Shown here: positions 36,207 to 46,051 of the stretch, piece by piece
How the letters are laid out: every line of letters begins with the position of its first letter
Numbering within the stretch: the stretch's first letter is position 1
Assembly: GCF_003096415.1 (NCBI RefSeq)
Contig: NZ_QEKH01000002.1
Coordinates: forward strand, 186,001-250,000
Direction of reading: 5' to 3'
From: Victivallis vadensis
Lineage (GTDB): Bacteria > Verrucomicrobiota > Lentisphaeria > Victivallales > Victivallaceae
Length of the DNA stretch: 64,000 nt
Translations under genes and position numbers: made by a program
The notes under the pieces: model-generated
What the model saw: only the letters and a program-made list of their open reading frames with translations
Databases searched by the model: none
Told to the model about the DNA's origin: nothing

Positions 36207-37031
36207 ATGAGTAGTTGTTCCGGTAATTGCGGCAGCTGTTCCTCGAAGGGCAGCTGTTCCGAAGAAAAAGAACCGATCCTGAAATCGGTCAAAAAAGCGG
36301 TGCTGGTGCTTTCCGGCAAGGGCGGTGTCGGCAAAAGCACCGTGGCGGCTTCCCTCGCGGTCACGCTGGCGAAGCAGGGAAAGAAAGTCGGGTTGCTCGA
36401 CGTGGATTTTCACGGTCCCTCGCAGCCGACGCTGTTCAACGTGTCGCATCTGCGCATGAGCGGCACCGCCGACAACAAAATGGTGCCGCTGGAAGTGGCC
36501 GGGATCAAACTGGTTTCGATCGGGCTGCTGCTGGATAATTCCGACGGCGCGGTGATCTGGCGCGGCCCGGTCAAGATGGGTGTGATCAAGCAGCTGCTCG
36601 AAGAGGTGGAGTGGGGCGAACTCGACTATCTGGTGCTCGACTTCCCGCCGGGAACCGGCGATGAATCGCTTTCGGCGTGTCAGTTGATCGATTGCCCGAA
36701 GTGTGCGGTGATCGTGACCACCCCGCAGGAGGTGGCGCTGGCGGATTGCCGCAAGTGTCTCGATTTCTGCAATCAGGTCGAAGTGCCGGTGGCCGGAATC
36801 GTCGAAAATATGTCCGGCTTCGTCTGTCCGGATTGCGGGCACCGTCACGAGCTCTTTTCCTCCGGCGGCGGCGCGCGTCTCGCGGCGGCGGCCGGAGTAC
36901 AGCTTCTGGCGCAGCTTCCGCTGGAACCGGTGTTTTTGCAGCAGTGTGACGCCGGCAATCTGGTCGACGGCCTTGCCGACAGCCGCATTATCTCTTCGGA
37001 AATGGAGCGGGTCGCGTCAGCGGTTCTGTGA
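36207..37031 (+). CDS. Mrp/NBP35-family P-loop ATPase (Fe-S carrier)
   Basis: 274 residues. N-terminal Cys-rich segment (SSCSGNCGSCSSKGSC), deviant Walker A SGKGGVGKSTVAASLA, GLLDVDFHGPSQPTLF, DYLVLDFPPGTGDE, ECPKCAVIVTTPQEVAL-like and a C-terminal CPDCGHRHELFSSGGG, the pair of Cys used for bridging a 4Fe-4S cluster in the ApbC/Mrp dimer. It moves Fe-S clusters to target proteins. SD GGGGGGATGG lies before the ATG. Co-transcribed with the NifX-like gene. Confidence 0.94.
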   Translation: MSSCSGNCGSCSSKGSCSEEKEPILKSVKKAVLVLSGKGGVGKSTVAASLAVTLAKQGKKVGLLDVDFHGPSQPTLFNVSHLRMSGTADNKMVPLEVAGIKLVSIGLLLDNSDGAVIWRGPVKMGVIKQLLEEVEWGELDYLVLDFPPGTGDESLSACQLIDCPKCAVIVTTPQEVALADCRKCLDFCNQVEVPVAGIVENMSGFVCPDCGHRHELFSSGGGARLAAAAGVQLLAQLPLEPVFLQQCDAGNLVDGLADSRIISSEMERVASAVL

Positions 37032-38081
37032 CGCGAAGCGTCTTTGAAGTGCGTCGCGGGGGGGCTTGTTCCTTCGACGCGAAGCGTCTTTGGAGTGCGG
37101 AGATTCATCTCCGCTTTCAAATCGCACGTGAGTTTTATGGTTGGCTTGTCATTGCATTAAGAACAGGCAAGGTGCCCTGAGGGTAACAACTTTTGAGCAC
37201 AGTAACAGGCGGGGTGCCCGGAGGGTAGTGAGCGCCGCGCCTTCGGCCTGCGGATGGCTCCGGGGGACGTCGCGCACGTCCCCCGGACCCCCTCGCCGGT
37301 GGCGGAGGCCGGTCCGGTTGCAAGGCACTTCCGCTCGCGGGCGCGGCTTTGCCGCTTACTTGTCCGCCTACGGCGGCCAACCCTTCATCGTTCGCTTCGC
37401 TCACTACGCCAGGGGGGCTTCGCTCACTACGTTCGGCTTCGTCACTACCGTTCCTCGTTACTTGCCGGAGGCAAGTAATTCCCTCACATTCGTTCGCGGC
37501 GCTGACCGCGCTTGTTGTGCGCCGCGTAAGTGGTTATACTGCCTTATTTGTGCGCCGCTTAAGTGGTCATGCAGACCGACCGATGCCTTGCCTGTACTGG
37601 TTGTCCGCACGCCCCCCGGAGGGGCATTGGCGGGCGCACCCGGCAGCGGCACCTTGCCGCCCGCGCAAATGGTGATGCAGACCGACCGATGCCTTGCCTG
37701 TACTGGCTGCCCGCACGCCCCCCGGAGGGGCATTGGCGGGCGCACTCGGCAGCGGCACCTTGCCGCCCGCGCTTGTGTGCGCCGCGTAAGTGGTGATGCA
37801 GCCTTATTTATGTACCGTGTAAGTGGTTATGTAGACCGCCCGATGCCTTGCCTGTACTGGCTGCCCGCACGCCCCCCGGAGGGGCATTGGCGTGCGCACT
37901 CGGCAGCGGCACCTTGCCGCCCGCGCAAATGGTGATGCAGACCGACCGATGCCTTGCCTGTTCTGGCTGCCCGCACGCTCTCCGGAGGGGCATTGGCGTG
38001 CGCACCCGGCAGCGGCACCTTGCCGCCCGCGCTTGTTGTGCGCCGCGTAGAGGGTGAGTTGGCTTATTCAGGGATCAGCTC
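37032..38081. repeat. Kilobase hairpin-rich repeat field with tandem 106 bp units
   Basis: A gene-free kilobase between the Mrp gene (plus) and the phosphoesterase gene (minus), both ending into it. It opens with GACGCGAAGCGTC repeated at 37032 and 37076 and a GCGGAGAT/ATCTCCGC hairpin. Further in are several other palindromes, for instance GGGGGACGTCGCGCACGTCCCCC and ACTTGCCGGAGGCAAGT. From about 37575 there are four near-identical units starting at 37575, 37681, 37835 and 37941 (106 bp within each pair) and a pair-joining linker (tgtgcgccgcgtaagtgg motif) near 37516 and 37777. Each unit has a GCCCCCCGGAGGGGC palindrome and the CGGCACCTTGCCG core found in the elements at 50500 and 53824. Reading frames across it are low-complexity and not gene-like. 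Confidence 0.85.
37575..38030. repeat. Tandem pair repeats (two pairs of 106 bp units)
   Basis: Units begin ACCGACCGATGCCTTGCC at 37575, 37681 and 37941, and ACCGCCCGATGCCTTGCC at 37835. Pair members are 106 bp apart; the second pair begins 260 bp after the first, because a 48 bp linker intervenes. Single-base differences between copies (for example TTGTCCGC or CTGCCCGC) show slow divergence. Homologous recombination or slippage could change copy number. Confidence 0.9.
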
Positions 38082-38084
38082 TTA
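38064..38084 (-). repeat. Copy 1 of a 20 bp motif at an element edge
   Basis: TTATTCAGGGATCAGCTCTTA. A near-identical sequence (TTATTCAGGGATAAGCTCT) lies at 50491-50511. Both mark an edge of a hairpin-rich intergenic field. Here it touches the stop codon of the minus-strand gene (TAA at 38084-38082). Confidence 0.6.
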
Positions 38085-39908
38085 TTGTCTGGAAATGCGG
38101 ACGATCTTTCCTTCGAGCAGTGTGGCGTAAACGTCGCCGCTGGGAGCGGCGGTGAAGCTGTTGACGGACGTGGTGCCGACTTTGTAGGTCCAGAGCAGTG
38201 CGCCGGTGGCGGCGTCGACGGCGGCGATCACGCCGGAGCGGCTGCCTGCGTAGACGACCCCGTTCGCTTCCAGCACGGGGCAGGGTGCGTGTTCATAACC
38301 GAATTTCAGGTCGCACTGCCAGCGCAGGGTAAATTCCGGTTTGCCGGTTTCGACGGCGATCAGGAGTCCATCCATGGTCTTGGCGTAGACGGTTTTGCCG
38401 TCGGCGGAGCGGCCGAAGGATTCGCGGACCTTGAAGCGGTTGGTGCGCCAGACCTGCTTGCCGGTGGCGGCGTCGAGTGCGGTCATGTAGCGGTCGGGGG
38501 CGACGAAGAGCACCTGTCCGGCGGCGATGGCGGGAACCACGTTGCCGGGGGAGAACAGGACCTGGGTGGAACCGCTGCTCCATTTCCAGAGCTGCTTGCC
38601 GTTGACGGCGTCAAGAGCGTAGAGGCGGGTATCCCATGCACCGAACACCACGATTTTGCCGTCGGTGGCGGGAGCGCCCTGAAAAGTGCCGTAGCCGCCG
38701 TCGGTCTGCCAGACGATCTTGCCGGAGTGCGGTTCAAGCCGGGCGAAGCTGCCGGAACCGAGTCCCATGAAAACCGAACCGTCGGCGAAGATCCCGGTAT
38801 TGGTGACCGGCGCGTTGGCGGGGAGTTCCCAGCGGATTTTCAGTGTGCCGGGATCGATGCCGAGGATTTTCCGCTGCAACGAACCGATGATGACGGTGTC
38901 GTCCGCATAGACCGGGGTGGAGTAGAATGGTGTGCCGAGCTCCAGGGTGCGGACCGGCCGCACCGCGGGATTCTGCAGTTTGGTGGTGAGCAGCCGGACG
39001 AGCATCCCGTTGCTGGTTCCGTAGAACAGCTCAGTGCCGTGAACGGCGGCGCCGGTGTAGATGGAGGCGCTCTCCTCCCAGATGGTTTCAACCCTGACAT
39101 CCACCGGGAGGTTGCCGCCGAAGACGATTTCCGGCTTTTTGAGCGGCGGCCGCACATTGAAATCCTTTTCCACCGGGTCGCCGAGCCGCTTTTCCCACGC
39201 TTCGAGCTTGCCGTTGTCGTAGACGATGAAGTTGTAGCCGAAGGTCTTGCCGTCATTGGAGGTCAGCGGCCGGCAGACGATGTTGTCGATGCCGTAGATG
39301 TTCCGGCGGAACTGGACGTGGGTGTGTCCGCAGACCAGGCCGAGCACGTGGTAGGGAGCCAATACCTCGGCGACTTCGACGCCGTTGGAAAGTTCATCCG
39401 CGAGCGGATAGTGGCAGAAGACGATGACCGGCTTCTGATCGGCGGCGCGTTCCGCGAGAGTATCTTTCAGGAACGCGATATCCTCGGCGCGGACATGGCC
39501 GTCGCCCATTTTCAGGTAGGGACCGGTGGAGAAGCCGATCAGCAGCACTCCGTTCCGCTCGAAAGCGAACCGTTCGGATCTGAATAGTTCGGCGAAAGCG
39601 AGCGCGCCGCTGTCGGACCAGTTGGTTTCATGGTTGCCCGGGAGGGCCCGGTAAGGCTTGTTGAGCTGGTCGAGCAGCTCTTTGACGCGGGTGAGTTCGG
39701 CGGTGGCGCCGCGGTTGGAGAGGTCGCCGGTCACGATCACCTGATCGACGTCGGACTCATTGATTTCGGCGATGGCCTGTTGGAGCCGCTGTTCATTGGG
39801 ATTGCCGGGCGAGACATGGATGTCGGAGAGGATGGCGACCTTCAACTCCGCCCCGATCAGGGAAAAGGCGGTATAGAGCAGTACAGCCGGCTGCAGCAGG
39901 AATTTCAT
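38082..39908 (-). CDS. Secreted metallophosphoesterase fused to PQQ-like beta-propeller
   Basis: 608 residues with signal peptide (MKFLLQPAVLLYTAFSLIGA). Residues 20-240 are a calcineurin-like phosphoesterase: AILSDIHVSP (DxH), VIVTGDLSNRG (GDxxxxG), LPGNHET (GNHE), FCHYPL and VCGHTHVQF, all metal ligands present. From about 290 to the end are repeats of the PQQ/outer-membrane propeller type (FGAWDTRLYALDAVNGKQLWKW, LDAATGKQVWRTN, VIAAVDAATGALLWTYKV). The propeller may bind substrate or an envelope partner. ATG at 39908 is preferred; TTG at 39914 has a better-spaced AAGG. A good promoter lies at 39946-39974. Confidence 0.88.
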   Translation of the reverse strand: MKFLLQPAVLLYTAFSLIGAELKVAILSDIHVSPGNPNEQRLQQAIAEINESDVDQVIVTGDLSNRGATAELTRVKELLDQLNKPYRALPGNHETNWSDSGALAFAELFRSERFAFERNGVLLIGFSTGPYLKMGDGHVRAEDIAFLKDTLAERAADQKPVIVFCHYPLADELSNGVEVAEVLAPYHVLGLVCGHTHVQFRRNIYGIDNIVCRPLTSNDGKTFGYNFIVYDNGKLEAWEKRLGDPVEKDFNVRPPLKKPEIVFGGNLPVDVRVETIWEESASIYTGAAVHGTELFYGTSNGMLVRLLTTKLQNPAVRPVRTLELGTPFYSTPVYADDTVIIGSLQRKILGIDPGTLKIRWELPANAPVTNTGIFADGSVFMGLGSGSFARLEPHSGKIVWQTDGGYGTFQGAPATDGKIVVFGAWDTRLYALDAVNGKQLWKWSSGSTQVLFSPGNVVPAIAAGQVLFVAPDRYMTALDAATGKQVWRTNRFKVRESFGRSADGKTVYAKTMDGLLIAVETGKPEFTLRWQCDLKFGYEHAPCPVLEANGVVYAGSRSGVIAAVDAATGALLWTYKVGTTSVNSFTAAPSGDVYATLLEGKIVRISRQ

Positions 39909-39945
39909 TTTCAATCTACCTTGTTAGAATGGAACACTGAGTTGA

Positions 39946-39974
39946 AATTTACCACGTTTTCCCGCCGGTGTCAA
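39946..39974 (-). promoter_or_regulatory. Sigma70-type promoter of the phosphoesterase gene
   Basis: On the minus strand TTGACA (39974-39969) is a consensus -35 and TAAATT (39951-39946) a -10, with exactly 17 bp between. Transcription start near 39940, about 30 bp upstream of the start codon. Confidence 0.75.
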
Positions 39975-40043
39975 GCTGTTTCCGGAAAAACACGGTTCAG
40001 CGGGAGATCGTTTCATGCGGCAGTTGCAATGACATTTCCGATT

Positions 40044-41045
40044 TCAGCTTTTCCCTTTGTCGGCGAGAACGCCGGAGCGGATGTTGCGCACCGATTTTCG
40101 CTCAATCAGCTGACTGCAGTTCAGAACACGGCATTCCGGGACTTTGGGCCACCTGAATTCGGAAGCACACAGGTCTGCGATGGTTTCCGCCACCGCCTGT
40201 CCCAGTACGGCAAAATTCTGAAAAACCGTCGTCTGGGGAGGTGTCATATATTGCGAGTTCATCGGATCTTCAAAGGTGATCACGGAGAGTTCTTCCGGCA
40301 CCTTGATTCCGAGGCGGTAAAAGGCATAGTTGAGTGGAACGCCCACCGTTTCACCTTCCGCAATAACCGCTGTCGGCCGGAACGTCCACAACTGTTGAAC
40401 GATCCGTACCGGATCATCGGCTTCCTTGTACTGGATGATCAGGGATGAATCCGGCTCAACTCCCATCTGTTTCAAGGCTGAGCGGAATCCGCTCTCACGT
40501 TCATTGCTTCCCCAATTGTCCGTCAGGCGCAGCAATCCGATCCGGCGATGGCCGTTTTCCAGCAGATGGCGTACCGCGAGAGCGATTCCCTCGCGGTGAT
40601 CCGTAACGATTGAGTGCATCCCCGGTATAATCCGGTTGACCAGGAGCACCGGAATCCCGGATTCCCGGATTTCTTCGGCGACGGTGCTGTCGGTCAGAAT
40701 CACACCGGCGAAGGAATGTTTGTGAAGATATGGCAATTGATTTTCCCCGAAAATCCGGATGTTGAATCCCCGGCGGAAAAGCTCCTGCGACACATGATGC
40801 AGCAGTTGGTTGTGGTACGGATTGAACAAAATTCCTTCATCGATGCTCCGCATCATCACACCGATGAGATAGCGCGAGCTTGTAATGGTCGGTGCATAAT
40901 GAAGTTTTCTGGCAATCTCCAGCACTTTTTGCCGGATCTCTTCTGAAACATAAGGATGACGGCTGAATACTCTGGAGACAGTGGCGGTTGAAACTCCTGC
41001 CGCTTCAGCGATATCCCGGGTTTTAGCCTGCTTGAAGGGATTCAT
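40044..41045 (-). CDS. LacI-family transcriptional regulator
   Basis: 333 residues. TRDIAEAAGVSTATVSRVFSRHPYVSEEIRQKVLEIARKLHY is a standard LacI helix-turn-helix and hinge start; the rest is a sugar-binding sensor (HSIVTDHREGIALAVRHLLENGHRRIGLL, VPEELSVITFEDPMNSQYMTPPQTTV). The ATG at 41045 follows AGGAAGC; a GTG ten codons earlier is possible. It diverges from the GH42-like/pseudopilin/DUF4434 operon. The clear palindrome at 41306-41324 on the operon promoter is the probable operator. Confidence 0.92.
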   Translation of the reverse strand: MNPFKQAKTRDIAEAAGVSTATVSRVFSRHPYVSEEIRQKVLEIARKLHYAPTITSSRYLIGVMMRSIDEGILFNPYHNQLLHHVSQELFRRGFNIRIFGENQLPYLHKHSFAGVILTDSTVAEEIRESGIPVLLVNRIIPGMHSIVTDHREGIALAVRHLLENGHRRIGLLRLTDNWGSNERESGFRSALKQMGVEPDSSLIIQYKEADDPVRIVQQLWTFRPTAVIAEGETVGVPLNYAFYRLGIKVPEELSVITFEDPMNSQYMTPPQTTVFQNFAVLGQAVAETIADLCASEFRWPKVPECRVLNCSQLIERKSVRNIRSGVLADKGKS

Positions 41046-41275
41046 AAAAATTGCTTCCTGATCTGAATGGTTCACTCCGACGGATGAAAAATCGGATTTT
41101 TCGCCCAGTCCGTTTCCGCTGATTCCAACCGCCAGAGCCGATATTTCATTTCCTACTATACCTTTCTCACGGAGAATTTACAACCGCCTCTTTGCTTCTT
41201 CTGTCCGGCTTCCGGCAAAAAACAACGGAAAGACCTGACGATTCCGAATATTTTGGACTTTTTTGAGTGAAGGAC

Positions 41276-41304
41276 TTGAAATATAGAAACTGCCGGCATA
41301 TAAT
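41276..41304 (+). promoter_or_regulatory. Promoter of the GH42-like/pseudopilin operon
   Basis: TTGAAA (41276-41281) and consensus TATAAT (41299-41304) with a 17 bp spacer. Transcription would start near 41311, inside the operator palindrome. Confidence 0.82.
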
Positions 41305-41305
41305 T

Positions 41306-41324
41306 ATATGTAACAGTTACATAT
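41306..41324. promoter_or_regulatory. LacI-type operator, 19 bp perfect palindrome
   Basis: ATATGTAAC and GTTACATAT flank one central base, nine perfect pairs. It begins one base after the -10 box and covers the transcription start, an ideal repressor position. The divergent LacI gene (40044-41045) is the evident source of the binding protein. GTAAC half-sites with odd spacing fit a LacI family dimer. Confidence 0.8.
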
Positions 41325-41364
41325 TCAAAGACGGGAATATTTTACAACTACGGGAGAATGAAGC

Positions 41365-44088
41365 ATGCTTTTTGCTTACAGGATCGGAACAATGCTGAGA
41401 AAGAGTACCGTTTGCCTGATATTAGCCATTTCCTGCGAAGCCCTGGAGATCGACGATGCCAGAAATCAGAGATTGGAAACAAGCTGTGCCCGTGATATTT
41501 CAATCTGGCGTTCCGCGCTTTATCCGGTACATCCGAAAACAGGCAGTGCAGTCAGGTTGAGGGCCTATGTCGAATCAAGGACTCCAGGCGCGGCCTTGTC
41601 GCTGCAGGCGGTTTTGCTGGACGCATCGGGAAAGGAACTGAAACGGGTGACGGAGTTGGATTTCCGGACTCAATTGCTGTCCCGCTGCGGCGAACTCCCT
41701 GAACTCACCCGGCGGGTTCCTTATGTCGCGAATGCCGAAAAAATTCGGATCGAAGTAAAACTGGCCGGGAATCCGGCAGCCGTAAAGATACGAAGCCTCT
41801 CCCTGCTTCCGGATCGTCAGATGCCGCATTTCAGCGGAATTTACGATCCGCCGGATCCGGCTCCCGATCTGCCGGAGGCATTGCGGAAGCTTTCGCGGAT
41901 TGCTCCGGCAGAGGCATGGGTGGAGCGCGGCGGGAAACGTCCCCGCCTGATTGTGGACGGGCGGGAAACCGCTTATTGCACCTATAAGGGGCGAACGGAT
42001 TTCAAAGTGTTCCGGCGAGCCGGCGCCGATCTGATCCTGTCGCACGTCAGCGGAACGACATTGTTCTGGAGCAAGCCGTGGGATCCCGCCGCCCGAAGGC
42101 CGGACGGGACATTCGATTTTTCCCGCCTGGAAACGGAATTGGCAAGAATGCATGCCAACAATCCGGAAGCCCGGGTAATCCTGTCGGTGGAGTGTGATCC
42201 CGATGACCGTTTTCTGGAAGAACATCCCAACTGCATTTTCACCAACGAGCATGGCGAGTTTGGAGTGCGTTTCGACTGCGCATTCAGAGGATTCCGAAAG
42301 AAGCATGAGTCGCCGGACGCTCAGAAACAGGAACATTGGGCGGTCTCTTATGCTTCGGCGGAATTTCAGGAACATATCGCAACCGGCTTGCGCGCCTTGA
42401 CTGATTTTCTGAAAAAATCTCCGGCGGGAAATATCGTAATCGGCTTTTGCATTGTCGGAGGACACGACAATCAGTTTGTGCAGTGGGAATACGGCGGCGA
42501 ACGCGGCAATGCGGATTATTCCCCGTCCCACCGGCGGGCGCTTCAGGCCTACCTGAAAGAAAAATACGGAACCGATGAGGCTTTGCAACAGGCTTGGGGC
42601 GACAGTGGCGTGACGCTGGAGAACGCGGCGGTGTTTACTCCGGAGGAGTGGCGCGCTCGACCATTGAACGGACTGCGGAACGGAACCGGTTTGAAAATCA
42701 GAGATTGCCGTGAATTTATTTCCATCAGTACCGCGCGGATGCTTCGCCGATTCGCAGGAGAGCTCAAGCGGAATTTCGGACGGCGTTGTGTCGTACAGGC
42801 CTTTTACAGCAGCGCGATATGGCCGCAGGCCGGTCGGTTGGCGCTTGCGGAATTGGCGAAAAACGGTGAAATCGATATTGTCGCACAAGTGAGCAATTAT
42901 GCGCCGGCACGCCAGATCGGTTTTCCCGGCGCCAGTGCCAATTTCTGCATCGGCGCCGCGCACATGCAGAATCTGATCTATGTTCAGGAATTGGATCATC
43001 GCACCTGGAGATCGCAGATAACGGGATCGTGGTTCGGAGCCTGCGAACCGGATACCCCGGAAAAATTCCGCGCCCAGGTGCTGCGTGACGCCGGAATGTC
43101 TCTGGCGTATGGCGGAGACGGCTTCTATTTTTATGATATGTACGGAAGCTGGTATCATGACAGACAGGCCGAGGCCGTGATTGCGGAAGTAGTCCGCGCG
43201 GCTCGCTGGAGCCAACGGTTTCGCGATGCGGTTCCGGCTGCGGAAGTCGCGGTTTTTCTGGACGAGCGGGAACGGATCAGCAGCACGGAAACTGCTGGAA
43301 ATGCAGCAGTCACGGCCTGGCAATTGAGTGGCCTGACTCCCGACCTGTATCATCTTGATGACCTCTGCGATCCGCGGCTCGGCACCTATAAACTCTACGT
43401 GATTTTATCTCCGAGCACTATGACGGCCGCCCATTGGAACGCATTGAAAAGGCAGGCATTTCAGCCTGGCAAAGTGGTGCTTATGACTGGCAATCCGGGC
43501 CGTTACAGTTCGGAGAGCATTGAATTGCCGATACGCCTTCGGCCGATGAAGGAGAGTTGGAACGAGGTTGCGGAATGGATTCCGGACGCTGACGATCCCC
43601 TGACGGAGAAGTGTACGGGACGACTTGGCGTGAGCGAGATTTCAATACCCGGTTCCGGGGAAGTCCGTTTCAACACGCAACGCCTTCGCCATTGTCTCGA
43701 CGATTCTTCGGCGAAAATACTGGCCCGCTGGAAAAACGGCGCACCGGCGGCGGGAGTGAAGCGTTCTCCGAAATATGGAACATTCTTCTATTCCGCCCCG
43801 GTTGACGGACTGACGCCGCAGCTGCTTTACAATGCCGCCAGGGAAGCGGGGATTTTGCCGGTATCGCGTCCCGGCAACGCGGTATTCGCCGGAAACGGCA
43901 TCTTAGCCGTTCATCGGTTGGACGCTCCGGTGGAAGTGGAATTTCCGGCGGATATGGAATTCTTCAGTTCCGAGTCGGGATGTAAAATCGGGGAAGGACG
44001 CAAACTGGCGCTTACATTAAAAATCGGTGAAAGCAAGGTGGTGTTGTATCGCCCCAAACTCGAAAGGATCGACGATGAAAAAAAGTAA
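41365..44088 (+). CDS. Secreted GH42-like glycoside hydrolase
   Basis: 907 residues. The N-terminus has a signal peptide (hydrophobic core [16 protein letters not shown] at 41365 after SD GGGAG, or ATG at 41392). A beta-rich N-terminal domain precedes a TIM barrel with [47 protein letters not shown] and [23 protein letters not shown]. The landmarks match those of the paralogue at 7105-9333. The Rossmann-like region ([15 protein letters not shown] ... [12 protein letters not shown]) follows. Probably an exported enzyme acting on a beta-galactoside-like glycan; substrate unproven. Its end overlaps the start of the pseudopilin gene by 14 nt. Confidence 0.74.
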   Translation: MLFAYRIGTMLRKSTVCLILAISCEALEIDDARNQRLETSCARDISIWRSALYPVHPKTGSAVRLRAYVESRTPGAALSLQAVLLDASGKELKRVTELDFRTQLLSRCGELPELTRRVPYVANAEKIRIEVKLAGNPAAVKIRSLSLLPDRQMPHFSGIYDPPDPAPDLPEALRKLSRIAPAEAWVERGGKRPRLIVDGRETAYCTYKGRTDFKVFRRAGADLILSHVSGTTLFWSKPWDPAARRPDGTFDFSRLETELARMHANNPEARVILSVECDPDDRFLEEHPNCIFTNEHGEFGVRFDCAFRGFRKKHESPDAQKQEHWAVSYASAEFQEHIATGLRALTDFLKKSPAGNIVIGFCIVGGHDNQFVQWEYGGERGNADYSPSHRRALQAYLKEKYGTDEALQQAWGDSGVTLENAAVFTPEEWRARPLNGLRNGTGLKIRDCREFISISTARMLRRFAGELKRNFGRRCVVQAFYSSAIWPQAGRLALAELAKNGEIDIVAQVSNYAPARQIGFPGASANFCIGAAHMQNLIYVQELDHRTWRSQITGSWFGACEPDTPEKFRAQVLRDAGMSLAYGGDGFYFYDMYGSWYHDRQAEAVIAEVVRAARWSQRFRDAVPAAEVAVFLDERERISSTETAGNAAVTAWQLSGLTPDLYHLDDLCDPRLGTYKLYVILSPSTMTAAHWNALKRQAFQPGKVVLMTGNPGRYSSESIELPIRLRPMKESWNEVAEWIPDADDPLTEKCTGRLGVSEISIPGSGEVRFNTQRLRHCLDDSSAKILARWKNGAPAAGVKRSPKYGTFFYSAPVDGLTPQLLYNAAREAGILPVSRPGNAVFAGNGILAVHRLDAPVEVEFPADMEFFSSESGCKIGEGRKLALTLKIGESKVVLYRPKLERIDDEKK

Positions 44089-44866
44089 CTGTTTCCGCAC
44101 GTTATCTTCCTTGGTCCACTTCATTTCACGGAGAGCGGATACGCCCCCCGCATACCGCCATGTAAGGCCGACCATCGCAAGATTTACGCTGATTGAGCTG
44201 CTCGTTGTGATCGCGATCATCGCGATTCTGGCGTCAATGCTGATGCCGGTTCTGGGCAAAGCGCGCAATGCGGCGAGAACGGCGAAATGTCTCAACAATC
44301 TGAAGCAGATATCGAGTGGTCATCTCTTGTATCAGGGAGATTATAACGATTACTTCATACCGGGATTCAGATATGAGATAAGCAGTTCGGACTACTGGAA
44401 CTGGAGCTGGGGATACGAGATGACCCGCTCCGGATATATGTCGGCCAAGCTGTTCCGTTGTGATATCATGCTGGCACAGGCACAGCCGGATTTCGTCGCG
44501 GCCCTGAACAATATGCTGACCGCTCCAGGGGATGTGTGGAATTACCCCTATAACTCCTACGGTTATAACATTGCGTACCTCGGCTTGGGCTTGCAGGAGT
44601 CTCCGACTCGTACGGCGCCGATCAAAACTTCCCAGGTGAAATATCCCTCACGCATAATTACCATGGCAGAATCGAACATGAGCTATACCCCTTCTTATTC
44701 CGCATTCATCAAGAACATACCCGAAAACGTCAGTCCGGGATACCACAGCAGCGCCACTCCGATTCTCTGGGTGGACGGTCATACGACAATGTGGAAAAAA
44801 CCTCATGAGACACTGTGGATCACTCAAAGATGGGATCCTTATTATCTGATCGGGTACAGTAAGTAA
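44075..44866 (+). CDS. Pseudopilin-like H-X9-DG protein
   Basis: 263 residues. A long, basic, 40-residue pre-sequence leads to [20 protein letters not shown], the prepilin peptidase site and methylation motif (Glu5), so the leader is unusually long for this family. The C-terminal signature is [13 protein letters not shown]. The body is a small beta-rich domain with many Tyr and Trp ([10 protein letters not shown]). It overlaps the GH42-like gene and is under the LacI-controlled promoter. Confidence 0.87.
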   Translation: MKKSNCFRTLSSLVHFISRRADTPPAYRHVRPTIARFTLIELLVVIAIIAILASMLMPVLGKARNAARTAKCLNNLKQISSGHLLYQGDYNDYFIPGFRYEISSSDYWNWSWGYEMTRSGYMSAKLFRCDIMLAQAQPDFVAALNNMLTAPGDVWNYPYNSYGYNIAYLGLGLQESPTRTAPIKTSQVKYPSRIITMAESNMSYTPSYSAFIKNIPENVSPGYHSSATPILWVDGHTTMWKKPHETLWITQRWDPYYLIGYSK

Positions 44867-44901
44867 TCCTGCTTTTTTCAACTTATAACAAGGAATTTTC
44901 T

Positions 44902-45951
44902 ATGTCGCAGATTCATTCCGCATCGGCCGGCACCAGACTTATCACGGGCACTTTCCTGCAATTGGATCATTGGGATGACCAGGAGGGTCGACGCTTTCAA
45001 GAACAGTTGCGGTCACTTACCCCGGACCATTGGCGACAGATGCTTCATGATATGGCTGCCATCGGGATTGATACGCTGATCTTCCAACAAGGTACGGACG
45101 CCCGGGAGGGAGTTGAAAACACCCGGGCGTATTATCCGAGCGCGAATTGGCCGAATCCCGATTGGATGCGGGGAAAGGAGAGATTGTATTCTGAAATCAT
45201 CGAAGAGGCGGATGCCTTGGGCATGAAGGTCTTTCACGCGATTTACTCGATGTATTGGCCCGATCCGACCACCCGGACGGCAGAGGCGATCACGCTTGCG
45301 GAACGGTTGCTTCTGGAGCTTCAGGAACTTTATGCGGCCCATCCGAGCTTTGCAGGCTGGTATTGGACTTATGAGTATCCGCCGTCCTCACCTGCCGGGC
45401 GCGATGCTTTACAGAAAATCGTTCCGGCTGTCCGGAAACTTTCAGAAGCTCCGTTTCTGATCGCACCGAATGCGGACCGATCCATGTGTGCAACGATATT
45501 GCAGGATATCGACGTCGACATCATTGCGTATCAGGACTCGGTTGGACTGGGAGTCGAACCGGATATTTTCAATCGGTATGCGCGTGCGGACCGGTTCCGC
45601 AGTCTGGCGCGGCTGCCGTTTCTGTACGAGGAACTGCGATATGCTCACAATGCGTGGAATGCTCCCAATGCGTGGAATTCCTACCGGCGGGCCCGGGGAA
45701 GGACCCGGCTTTGGAACGATTTGGAAATTTGGGAGTTTGATTGCCACAAGGAGCTGATTCCAACAGAGTTGTCACGCATTGCGGCACAATTGGAGCTGAC
45801 AGCGCCGTTCGTTGATAAACAGATCATCTACCAATATCCGGGATTGATGCACCATCCGGATCATCCGGTGAAAGTCGGTGGCGAGCGCGCTGCGACACTT
45901 TACGAAAATTACGCCTTATACCGGGAGGCTGTGTTGGCCGGACGAAAATGA
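44902..45951 (+). CDS. DUF4434-type TIM-barrel glycoside hydrolase-like protein
   Basis: 349 residues without a signal peptide. ITGTFLQLDHWDDQEGRRF ... WRQMLHDMAAIGIDTLIFQ, then YYPSANWP, GWYWTYEYPPSS and VDIIAYQDSVGLG are characteristic of DUF4434, a family of presumed barrel-fold glycosidases. Acids in YEYPPS and DQ are possible catalytic residues but not proven. It follows the pseudopilin gene by 35 bp with SD AAGGA. Third member of the LacI-controlled operon. Confidence 0.75.
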   Translation: MSQIHSASAGTRLITGTFLQLDHWDDQEGRRFQEQLRSLTPDHWRQMLHDMAAIGIDTLIFQQGTDAREGVENTRAYYPSANWPNPDWMRGKERLYSEIIEEADALGMKVFHAIYSMYWPDPTTRTAEAITLAERLLLELQELYAAHPSFAGWYWTYEYPPSSPAGRDALQKIVPAVRKLSEAPFLIAPNADRSMCATILQDIDVDIIAYQDSVGLGVEPDIFNRYARADRFRSLARLPFLYEELRYAHNAWNAPNAWNSYRRARGRTRLWNDLEIWEFDCHKELIPTELSRIAAQLELTAPFVDKQIIYQYPGLMHHPDHPVKVGGERAATLYENYALYREAVLAGRK

Positions 45952-46051
45952 CAACACGCCAACCAATACAGAGTGCAAGTTCCCAATACCGGGAATTCCG
46001 GTGCAGTTCGTTGTGAGCTGTACCGAAATCCCCGGTGCCGGGGCGGCCGGG

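Noticed and set aside
37141-37935. Plus-strand open frame of 264 codons in the repeat field
   Set aside because: Composition is Arg/Pro/Ala-rich with repeated segments from the DNA repeats, no SD, and no domain. It is a by-product of GC-rich repeats.
37575-38030. CRISPR array
   Set aside because: Units are 106 bp and the whole unit including the 'spacer' part is repeated almost exactly. There are no short direct repeats with unique spacers and no cas genes.
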